From: CATQHL01 sp965242895
Lineage (GTDB): Bacteria > Actinomycetota > Acidimicrobiia > Acidimicrobiales > CATQHL01
NCBI GenBank assembly: GCA_965242895.1
Contig: OZ251507.1
Coordinates: 930,001-994,000, forward strand
DNA length: 64,000 bases
Direction of reading: 5' to 3'
Positions 15,630 to 23,066 of this stretch are shown piece after piece. The notes below the pieces were generated by a model. It saw only the letters and a list, made by a program, of their open reading frames with translations. It did not search any database and had not been told where the DNA came from. The position numbers and the translations under genes are program-made. The number at the start of each line of letters is the position of its first letter. Within the stretch, counting starts at the first letter, position 1.

Positions 15630-17003
15630 TTAACCAGTAGGGACTTCGACGGTTGGCCCCTCCTCAATAACGGGGGGGGGCTCGGTGGTCGTGACCGCAG
15701 TCGTGGAAGTGGAAGAAGGCGGAACCTCAGGCTCTATGGCAACAGGCGGAGGAAGTGGCAAACAGTTGTAGAAGAACTCCACGAGGCTTTGAGATTCAGC
15801 CGCCACCAGATCAACTACTTGGCGAGTCTCCGCTACCACACAGTTGTCGGGAACGCCCCTCACCGACACTTCGAAATGGCAAGGAGCGCCGCTGGACCCC
15901 ACTGCGTTGGCGACTACTGCACTCCTACCGCCAGCGACGGTCACGGAACCGACGACTCCCCCCGTCACGTCGTAGCGACCCTCTTCCAGAGCCACCAATC
16001 TCCCTGAAGGTACCACCTCGATCGAAGACGGACCCCTACCCCGGATGACGTCGGGCAGATTCAGCGGCTCAGTTTCGGCACAGGAAAGGTCTCCTCTGTA
16101 CTCCACGGAACCGCCGCTGCTGTCGCCCCGCACGGTTTGCGCTACGTACACCTCACGCTCAGCAACCTTGAGGTTGAAAGCTATGAAGCCTTCGCCGCCC
16201 GTGACAGGCGTGAAGGTAACGGATGTGTCGCCAAATTTGACGAAGCCGTCCTGGAGAGTGACGCTGACCTCGTACTGACAACTCAGGTCGCTGCCGTCCC
16301 TAGCGTTCAGACCGTCGGAGATCAGAGTGAATTTGATTTCTGGAATGTCACGCCCTAAGTCCTTAGCCAAGCCATCGACTTCTCCACACTCGCGGGCGGC
16401 GGTTCCGGGCGATCCGTCAGAGCCTTTACCGTTCGGCGTGACCGTTATAAACCAATCCCTCGTTTTCACCGCAGCCCGATGATGCGAGTTGTCGGCGGAA
16501 CCGTCGCTGGGGTCGGCGGGGCCGGCAACGGCGACGGTGAGGTCTGCGGTCTCCACGCAGTCGTTGGTGTCCACGCTGACGTACGCATTGGCAGGGGTGG
16601 TGAGGTCGCGATCCAAACCAGACACGGTGATCGAAGCCGCGCACTGCACGCCCGCGGCGACGGGATCCCCGGCGACGAGGAAGGCGCCTTCGATAGTGAA
16701 ATAAGTGGCCTCAAAACTGTAATTGCAGTTGTCGTCCGTCGCGAAAGAGCCGAGAATCAAAGTTCCTCCAACACCGCCAGGGAACGTCTTCGTTACGGAG
16801 CCGTCCAGCGCGGGATTGCACCCCGCTCTGGCTTTCCAGGTGACGGTGTAAGTCCCGCCCCACGCAGGAATAGTCGTGCCTTCTATATCAAAAGAAGGGA
16901 TGTTGATAGTCCCGACTTCGGCGCGCACGGGAGAACTAGCAAACGTCAAAAGACTCCCGAATAGACCGACGACGAGGGACGCCGCTGCAATACGCTTCTT
17001 CAT
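15630..17003 (-). CDS. Secreted surface protein 5 of the paralogous array
   Basis: A 457-residue secreted protein adjoining groEL. The signal peptide MKKRIAAASLVVGLFGSLLTF ends near VRAEV. Motifs shared with protein 4 include GGTYTVTWKARAGCNPALDGSV, EIKFTLISDGLNARDGSDLS and VYVAQTVRGDSSGGSVEY; VPDNCVV is near the end of the core. A 45-residue Pro/Thr/Ser tail follows and the protein ends Val-Pro-Thr-Gly. The tail contains a C9 tract (15672-15680) where slippage would change the C-terminus. The ATG at 17003 is chosen because GGGAGACTGAA precedes it and aligns with gene 4; ATGs further upstream (17042) lie in the groEL spacer. Confidence 0.8.
   Translation of the reverse strand: MKKRIAAASLVVGLFGSLLTFASSPVRAEVGTINIPSFDIEGTTIPAWGGTYTVTWKARAGCNPALDGSVTKTFPGGVGGTLILGSFATDDNCNYSFEATYFTIEGAFLVAGDPVAAGVQCAASITVSGLDRDLTTPANAYVSVDTNDCVETADLTVAVAGPADPSDGSADNSHHRAAVKTRDWFITVTPNGKGSDGSPGTAARECGEVDGLAKDLGRDIPEIKFTLISDGLNARDGSDLSCQYEVSVTLQDGFVKFGDTSVTFTPVTGGEGFIAFNLKVAEREVYVAQTVRGDSSGGSVEYRGDLSCAETEPLNLPDVIRGRGPSSIEVVPSGRLVALEEGRYDVTGGVVGSVTVAGGRSAVVANAVGSSGAPCHFEVSVRGVPDNCVVAETRQVVDLVAAESQSLVEFFYNCLPLPPPVAIEPEVPPSSTSTTAVTTTEPPPVIEEGPTVEVPTG
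15672..15680 (-). repeat. Nine-base C tract in surface gene 5
   Basis: Nine consecutive G on the plus strand, C9 in the coding strand, within the Pro codons about 15 residues before the C-terminus. Gain or loss of one base would replace the Pro-Thr-Gly end. Confidence 0.8.
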
Positions 17004-17039
17004 TTCAGTCTCCCGACCTCCACACGCCATGGAGTATAG

Positions 17040-17057
17040 CACACTCTGTGGAGTGTG
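17040..17057. promoter_or_regulatory. Stem-loop between groEL and surface gene 5
   Basis: CACACTC-TGTG-GAGTGTG, a perfect 7-bp stem with a 4-base loop, 20 bases after the groEL stop and 37 before the ATG of surface gene 5. No T-run follows, so it could be an RNA processing or attenuation element rather than a full terminator. Confidence 0.5.
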
Positions 17058-17076
17058 TTGGTTACAACCACTCCAT

Positions 17077-18708
17077 CTACATCATGCCGCCCATGCCGCC
17101 CATGTCGCCGCCAGGAGGCGCCGCAGCGGGAGGCTCGGGCTTCTCCGCCACCAAGCACTCAGTGGTCAGGAGAAGTCCTGCGATAGAGGCTGCGTTCTGC
17201 AGCGCCGCCCTCGTGACCATTGCAGGGTCGATCACTCCGGCGGCCGATAGGTCTTCCATCTCGCCGGAAACGGCGTTGAAACCGGTGGATCCCTCAGCCG
17301 CTTCTATGCGGCGCACTATGACGGCGCCTTCGTAGCCGGCGTTCGCGGCGATGAGCTTGGCGGGAACGCCTAGGGCAGTGTGCACCAGGCGGGCGCCGGT
17401 CGCCTCGTCGCCGGAGGCGGCGTCGGCGGTTGCGGCCACAGCCTCTCGGCAGCGCAGCAGAGCGGTGCCGCCGCCAGCGACCACGCCTTCTTCGATGGCT
17501 GCCCGAGTAGCAGAGAGGGCATCCTCGATTCGGTGCTTCTTCTCCTTCAGTTCGACTTCGGTAGCGGCGCCCACCTTCACCACGGCCACGCCGCCGGCCA
17601 GTTTGGCCAAGCGCTCCTGAAGTTTCTCTCGGTCCCAGTCGGAGTCGGTGTTGTCGATTTCCTGACGAATTTGTCGGATTCGTCCTTCCACGTCGGCAGA
17701 GGAGCCCGCACCCTCCACGATGGTGGTGTCGTCCTTGGAGATGACTACCTTGCGCGCCTGACCTAGCAGGTCCAAGGTGATGGAGTCGAGCTTGATGCCT
17801 ACCTCCGGCGAGACAACCTGGCCGCCCGTGAGGATGGCCATGTCGGCGAGCATGGCCTTGCGCCTCTCGCCGAACCCGGGAGCCTTGACAGCCACGGAGT
17901 TGAACGTGCCGCGGATCTTGTTGACCACCAAAGTGGCCAGCGCCTCTCCTTCGACGTCCTCAGCGATGATGAGCATCGGCTTGCCGGACTGCATAATCTT
18001 CTCGAGCACGGGCAGGAGGTCTTGAGCCGAACTGACCTTGCCCTGGTTGTAAAGGATGTAAGGGTTCTCGAGCACCGCTTCTTGTCGCTCCGGGTCAGTC
18101 ACGAAGTAGGGAGACAGGAAGCCCTTGTCGAACTGCATGCCCTCCACGAAGTCGAGTTCCATGCCGAACGTGTTGGACTCCTCCACCGTCACCACGCCGT
18201 CTTTGCCCACCTTGTCGATGGCATTCGCGATGACCTCCCCCACGGCGGAGTCGGCGGCAGAGAGAGAGGCCACTTGGGCGATCTCCCGCTTGTCATCTAT
18301 GGAGACTGCTTGAGATGCCAAGCTCTCCACGGCGGCGTCGACCGCCCGGTCGATGCCGCGTTTGAGGCTCAGGGGGCTTGCACCCGCTGCCACGTTGCGG
18401 AGTCCCTCATTCACGAGAGCCTGCGCCAGAACGGTGGCGGTAGTGGTGCCGTCGCCTGCTATGTCGTTGGTCTTAGTGGCTACTTCTTTCACCAACTGGG
18501 CGCCCATGTTCTCGAAATTGTCGTCGAGTTCTACGTCGCGGGCAATCGACACGCCGTCATTGGTGATGGTAGGGGCGCCGAACTTCTTGTCGAGCACCAC
18601 GTTGCGACCCTTGGGGCCGAGCGTGACTTTGACTGTCTCGGCTAATTGGTTGACGCCCGACTCCAGGCTGCGGCGCGCATCGTCGTCGAATTTGAGTATG
18701 GATGTCAT
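17077..18708 (-). CDS. groEL: 60 kDa chaperonin GroEL
   Basis: A 543-residue group I chaperonin that forms 14-mer rings and folds proteins with ATP. The ATP-binding motif TLGPKGRNVVLDKKFGAPTI, GDGTTTATVLAQ and the C-terminal GGMGGMM tail are present, as is the family signature AAIEEGVVAGGGTALLR. Length is standard. It follows groES by 17 bases and shares its CIRCE control. Surface gene 5 starts 73 bases downstream on the same strand, so some read-through is conceivable. Confidence 0.98.
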   Translation of the reverse strand: MTSILKFDDDARRSLESGVNQLAETVKVTLGPKGRNVVLDKKFGAPTITNDGVSIARDVELDDNFENMGAQLVKEVATKTNDIAGDGTTTATVLAQALVNEGLRNVAAGASPLSLKRGIDRAVDAAVESLASQAVSIDDKREIAQVASLSAADSAVGEVIANAIDKVGKDGVVTVEESNTFGMELDFVEGMQFDKGFLSPYFVTDPERQEAVLENPYILYNQGKVSSAQDLLPVLEKIMQSGKPMLIIAEDVEGEALATLVVNKIRGTFNSVAVKAPGFGERRKAMLADMAILTGGQVVSPEVGIKLDSITLDLLGQARKVVISKDDTTIVEGAGSSADVEGRIRQIRQEIDNTDSDWDREKLQERLAKLAGGVAVVKVGAATEVELKEKKHRIEDALSATRAAIEEGVVAGGGTALLRCREAVAATADAASGDEATGARLVHTALGVPAKLIAANAGYEGAVIVRRIEAAEGSTGFNAVSGEMEDLSAAGVIDPAMVTRAALQNAASIAGLLLTTECLVAEKPEPPAAAPPGGDMGGMGGMM

Positions 18709-18725
18709 GACTTGCGGGCTTCCTC

Positions 18726-19019
18726 TCAGGCAACCACGGCCAGCACTTCACGGGCCGAGAGAATGAGCAGATCCTCACCCTCGACGGTGATTTCGGTGCT
18801 CCCGTAACTACTGCTGTATACGACGGTGTCCCCTTCCGAGACGCCTAGCGGAATGAAGTCGCCGGTCTGCTCTGAACGCTTGCCCGGGCCCACCGCTAAG
18901 ACTTCACCCTGCTGAGGCTTCTCCTTGGCGGTGTCGGGGATCACGAGACCGCTGGCGGTTACATTTTCGGGTTCGTTCGGACGCACGACGATGCGGTCCT
19001 CAAGAGGCTTGATTTTCAT
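18726..19019 (-). CDS. groES: 10 kDa co-chaperonin GroES
   Basis: A 97-residue lid protein of the GroEL ring. MKIKPLEDRIVVRPNEPE is the family start, GLVIPDTAKEKPQQGEV holds the mobile loop, and GDTVVYSSSYGSTEI is in the core. The ATG at 19019 is preceded by AAAGGAGG at a good distance; an in-frame ATG at 19049 lies inside the CIRCE operator and is not a likely start. First gene of the groESL operon. Confidence 0.97.
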   Translation of the reverse strand: MKIKPLEDRIVVRPNEPENVTASGLVIPDTAKEKPQQGEVLAVGPGKRSEQTGDFIPLGVSEGDTVVYSSSYGSTEITVEGEDLLILSAREVLAVVA

Positions 19020-19042
19020 TTGGCATACCCTCCTTTGGGTCA

Positions 19043-19069
19043 TTAGCACTCTCTATGGTCGAGTGCTAA
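19043..19069. promoter_or_regulatory. CIRCE operator (HrcA site)
   Basis: TTAGCACTC, nine bases, GAGTGCTAA: a perfect CIRCE inverted repeat upstream of groES. In bacteria with this site HrcA represses groESL until heat shock. hrcA itself is not in the window. Confidence 0.97.
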
Positions 19070-19253
19070 TAGTAGCGGATCGATTCGGAACTACACACCC
19101 TTGGCCGCCTTTGGCCGCCGTTGCCCCCTGGCGCAGTAGAGGGTTCAAGTTACAGACCCAGGCCGGGCACCAGGCACTGGCGCCGGGCCGGGCGCAAGAC
19201 ACGGGCGCAGGCCGGGCGCAACCCGCATCCATTCAGGGCGAATTAGGGCGAAC

Positions 19254-20396
19254 TCACCCTCTCACCTTGTCGAGAAGGTGCAAGTGCGCTCGGTCGAGAA
19301 GGTGGGCGGAAACCGCCTTGAGAGCCTCGGCAGCAGGAGATTCCCCTAACTCCGCTGCGGCCGCCGTCGCCCGGCGGCCCCACTCGGCGGCCATGTCCAG
19401 AGCCTCTCGAATCCCGCTGGACGAACGGATGATCTCGCCGGCGCGCCTCGAATCCTCCGGAGACAGGGGGGGCGGCGCTCTCAGGAGGCGGCGCATTTCA
19501 ACTCCTGCCGGCGTCCGCAGCGCCAGAATAACCGGAAGGGTGTAGTTGCCTTCGGCCAAGTCTGCTCCGGCAGGCTTGCCCAACTGCTCGTCAGTTGCCA
19601 CGACGTCGAGCACGTCGTCGACGATCTGGAACGCCATGCCGTAACTGTGGCCGAAATCCGTTAGGGCGTCCTTGACCGACTCGGAAAGCCCAGCGACTAT
19701 GCCGCCCACTCGACAGGACGCAGCGAGAAGAGCAGCCGTCTTGCCTTCGATGGAGAGTTCATAGCTCTCCAGAGAGCGGTCGGTGCGAAAGATGTCCTGG
19801 TGCTCACGGATCTGCCCCTCGCAAAGTTTGCTGATGGTAGCGGCGAGAAGTCCGGCCACCTCCGTGCCTAGGCTGGCGGCGATCTGCGACGCCCTGGCCA
19901 GCAGAAAGTCTCCTGCCAGGATGGCGACTAGGTTGTCCCAGCGGTCGTTGACGCTGCTTACGCTGCGCCTGGTGCTAGCCGAGTCCATGACATCGTCGTG
20001 ATAGAGCGACCCCAGATGAACCAACTCCACCGCCGCAGCTCCGCTGATCACTTCGGCTGAAGCCGCCGGAGGCAAGGGCGAGGACGGGGGCGAGGACTTG
20101 GTGGATGTGGAAGCCGACCTGGAAATCGCAGCCGGCGGCGAAGGAGGCGAGGACGGCAGGGGCGGCGGCGGGAGCGGGAGCGAGGGCGAAGCGCGGGTCG
20201 CTGGGTCGGCGCCCAAGGCAGCAGAGGCGATGACGAGGGCAGGACGGACGCGCTTTCCGCCCGCTTCGATGAGGTGGCAGGCCACGTCAGAAAGAAACTC
20301 AAGATCGCAGGTGACCTCTTCGCGCAACTGCTCCTCCACCCGATTCAGATCCGACGCAAGCGATGGCAATAATCGGAAAGGATCGGGCGTTTCCAC
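19254..20396 (-). CDS. Polyprenyl diphosphate synthase with a low-complexity insertion
   Basis: A 380-residue trans-isoprenyl diphosphate synthase that elongates allylic diphosphates with IPP for menaquinone or carrier lipids. The first aspartate-rich motif is HDDVMD near residue 133, GGKRVRP near 47 binds substrate, KTAAL is near 222, and the second motif FQIVDDVLD is near 259. Residues 67-113 are a Pro/Ser/Ala-rich insertion (PSLPLPPPPLPSSPPSPPAA) between the first conserved region and the HDDVMD helix; typical enzymes are about 320-340 residues. The product chain length cannot be read with certainty. 19070-19253 downstream is GC-rich with GGCCGGGC repeats and no gene. Confidence 0.88.
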   Translation of the reverse strand: METPDPFRLLPSLASDLNRVEEQLREEVTCDLEFLSDVACHLIEAGGKRVRPALVIASAALGADPATRASPSLPLPPPPLPSSPPSPPAAISRSASTSTKSSPPSSPLPPAASAEVISGAAAVELVHLGSLYHDDVMDSASTRRSVSSVNDRWDNLVAILAGDFLLARASQIAASLGTEVAGLLAATISKLCEGQIREHQDIFRTDRSLESYELSIEGKTAALLAASCRVGGIVAGLSESVKDALTDFGHSYGMAFQIVDDVLDVVATDEQLGKPAGADLAEGNYTLPVILALRTPAGVEMRRLLRAPPPLSPEDSRRAGEIIRSSSGIREALDMAAEWGRRATAAAAELGESPAAEALKAVSAHLLDRAHLHLLDKVRG

Positions 20397-20506
20397 ACTC
20401 TGAGGCTAAACGTCGAGACCGGGTCTGCGAGCAGACGTCGGCGGATCAAGAGCGATATGGCTGGCAAAGCCTCGCCTGCCACTAGAATGCCCCTAAGGAG
20501 CATCGA

Positions 20507-23029
20507 ATGTTCGAAAGATTTACAGACAGAGCCCGAAGAGTTGTGGTGCTGGCGCAGGAGGAAGCCCGCCTTCTGAGCCACAACTACATAGGCACCGAGC
20601 ACATCCTGCTCGGGCTCATCCACGAAGGCGAAGGCGTGGCGGCACGCGCCATGGAAGCGATGGGCATCTCCTTGAAAGAGGTGCGTGTGCAGGTGGAGAA
20701 GACCATCGGAAAAGGCGCCAACGAACCCAAGGGCCACATTCCCTTCACGCCCCGCGCCAAGAAGGTGCTGGAACTCTCGTTGCGTGAAGCACTGCAGCTA
20801 GGCCACAACTACATAGGCACCGAGCACATCCTGCTGGGGCTCATCCGCGAGGGGGAAGGCGTGGCTGCGCAGGTCTTGACAAATCTGGGCGCTGACCTAG
20901 CCCAAGTGCGCCAACAGGTCATAAAGCTTCTTTCCGGCTACTCGAGCAGCGGCGAGCGTCCCGACAAGCCGCAGAGTTCAGGAGGCGGACGCAAGCAGAG
21001 AGACGGCTCTCACATTCTCGACCAGTTCGGGCGGAACCTCACACAGATGGCCAGGGATAAGAAGCTGGATCCCGTGATCGGACGGCAGCGTGAGACCGAG
21101 CGGGTCATGCAGGTGCTGTCGAGACGCACCAAGAACAGTCCGGTGCTCGTCGGCGAGCCCGGCGTAGGGAAGACTGCCATAGTCGAGGGTCTAGCGCAAC
21201 GGATCGCAAACGACGATGTCCCGTCCACGCTCAAGAACAAACGCCTCTACACGCTCGACCTAGGCGCTCTGGTGGCGGGCAGCCGTTACCGAGGAGACTT
21301 CGAGGAGAGGCTGAAGAAGGTCCTCAAGGAAATCAAAGGACGCGGGGACGTCATCCTGTTCATCGACGAACTGCACACGCTGGTGGGAGCGGGAGCAGCC
21401 GAAGGAGCCATCGACGCTGCCTCGATACTCAAACCCCTGCTCGCTCGAGGCGAACTGCAGACCATCGGCGCCACCACGCTAGACGAATACCGCAAGCACC
21501 TCGAGAAGGACTCTGCCCTCGAACGCCGCTTCCAACCCATAACGGTGGATGAACCCGACGTAGACCAGACCATCGAGATACTGCGAGGTCTGCGCGACCG
21601 CTATGAAGCCCACCACCGGGTGACGATCACCGACCAGGCCGTGGTGACCGCAGCCAACCTCGCCGACCGCTATATCTCCGACCGCCATCTGCCCGACAAG
21701 GCCATCGACCTCATCGACGAAGCCGGGTCGAGAATGCACCTCAAGCGCATGGATACCCCCACCGACCTGCTGGAGATAGACACTCAGATCAGCGATGTGG
21801 CGGAACGCAAGAAGAAGGCCGTCGAGGCGCAGAATTTTGAAGAGGCAAGCAAACTGCGCGACGAGGAAAAGGATCTGCAAGGGCGCCGGTCGCAAGTTGA
21901 GGCAGCCTCAGCGGAAGCGGGTCTCGACCTCTTCGACGAGGTGGACGAGGAAGGCATCGCCGAGGTTCTTTCGGTTTGGACCGGCATCCCCGTCTACAAG
22001 ATCACTGAGGAAGAGACAGCCAAACTTCTGCGCATGGAAGAAGCCCTGCACAAAAGGGTGGTAGGCCAGAACAACGCAGTCAAGGCGGTGAGTCAGGCCA
22101 TTCGCCGAACGAGGGCCGGACTGAAAGACCCGAAGCGACCCTCGGGCTCGTTCATCTTTCTGGGGCCGTCGGGAGTGGGCAAGACGGAACTGGCCAAGAC
22201 CCTCGCCGAGTTTCTCTTTGGCGACGATCAGGCCCTGATCAGCCTGGACATGTCGGAATACATGGAGAAGCACGCCGTCTCGCGGCTAGTGGGCGCTCCG
22301 CCCGGCTACGTGGGTTACGACCAGGGCGGACAACTCACCGAGGCGGTGAGACGCAAGCCTTTCTCGGTCGTGCTCTTCGACGAGATTGAAAAGGCTCACC
22401 CCGACGTCTTCAACACGCTGCTGCAGATCATGGAAGAAGGTCGACTCACCGACAATCAGGGCCACACCGTGGACTTCAAGAACGTTGTGCTGATAATGAC
22501 CTCCAATCTCGGAACGCAGGACCTGCGCAAGGCGACGCTCGGATTCGCCCGGGCAGACAAGGCGTTGACCTACGAAGCCATGAAAGAAAAGGTGACCGAG
22601 GCCTTGAAGAACCACTTCCGACCAGAGTTCCTGAACCGGGTAGACGAGGTGATCGCTTTTCACGAACTCAGCACCGAGGAGGTCACTCAGATCGTCGACC
22701 TCATGATCGGGCGGCTAGCGGATCAGTTGTCTTCGCAGGGGATCGGCCTGGAAGTGACCCCGGAGGCCAAGATCCTTCTGGCTTCGGAGGGCTACGACCC
22801 CACCATGGGGGCTCGTCCGCTGCGACGCGCCATCCAGCACCTAGTGGAGGATCGTCTGTCGGAACTTCTGCTCCATCGCGAGTTCCAGACCGGTCAGATC
22901 GTGATCGTGGACACAGAGGAAGACCCCGACAACCCATCCGAGCAGCAGATTGCGTTCAAAGCCATCGAGGGAGTCAAGGAGTCGCCGCCGGAACCTGCTC
23001 CCCCAATCGAGGAAGTGCTCGCCCGCTAG
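20507..23029 (+). CDS. clpC: ATP-dependent Clp protease ATP-binding subunit ClpC
   Basis: An 840-residue AAA+ unfoldase that feeds substrates to ClpP. Two Clp-N repeats with NYIGTEHILLGLI lie in residues 1-145, the first AAA+ module has GEPGVGKT near residue 220 and VILFIDELHTLVG, a UVR-like helix (EAQNFEEASKLRDEEKDL) is near residue 440, and the second module has GPSGVGKT near 555 and VVLFDEIEKAHPDVF. Length and domain order match actinobacterial ClpC. The ATG at 20507 has AAGGAG upstream. The ClpP-binding tripeptide is probably in the D2 loop (GFARAD region) but I cannot fix it. Confidence 0.97.
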   Translation: MFERFTDRARRVVVLAQEEARLLSHNYIGTEHILLGLIHEGEGVAARAMEAMGISLKEVRVQVEKTIGKGANEPKGHIPFTPRAKKVLELSLREALQLGHNYIGTEHILLGLIREGEGVAAQVLTNLGADLAQVRQQVIKLLSGYSSSGERPDKPQSSGGGRKQRDGSHILDQFGRNLTQMARDKKLDPVIGRQRETERVMQVLSRRTKNSPVLVGEPGVGKTAIVEGLAQRIANDDVPSTLKNKRLYTLDLGALVAGSRYRGDFEERLKKVLKEIKGRGDVILFIDELHTLVGAGAAEGAIDAASILKPLLARGELQTIGATTLDEYRKHLEKDSALERRFQPITVDEPDVDQTIEILRGLRDRYEAHHRVTITDQAVVTAANLADRYISDRHLPDKAIDLIDEAGSRMHLKRMDTPTDLLEIDTQISDVAERKKKAVEAQNFEEASKLRDEEKDLQGRRSQVEAASAEAGLDLFDEVDEEGIAEVLSVWTGIPVYKITEEETAKLLRMEEALHKRVVGQNNAVKAVSQAIRRTRAGLKDPKRPSGSFIFLGPSGVGKTELAKTLAEFLFGDDQALISLDMSEYMEKHAVSRLVGAPPGYVGYDQGGQLTEAVRRKPFSVVLFDEIEKAHPDVFNTLLQIMEEGRLTDNQGHTVDFKNVVLIMTSNLGTQDLRKATLGFARADKALTYEAMKEKVTEALKNHFRPEFLNRVDEVIAFHELSTEEVTQIVDLMIGRLADQLSSQGIGLEVTPEAKILLASEGYDPTMGARPLRRAIQHLVEDRLSELLLHREFQTGQIVIVDTEEDPDNPSEQQIAFKAIEGVKESPPEPAPPIEEVLAR

Positions 23030-23066
23030 AGCCTCTAGCCGGCCCGTGGGTAAGTCGTAATAGCCG

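Noticed and set aside
9032..17003. LPXTG-type sorting signals on the surface array proteins
   Set aside because: The proteins stop at PTG; there is no hydrophobic helix or basic tail, so they do not meet the definition.
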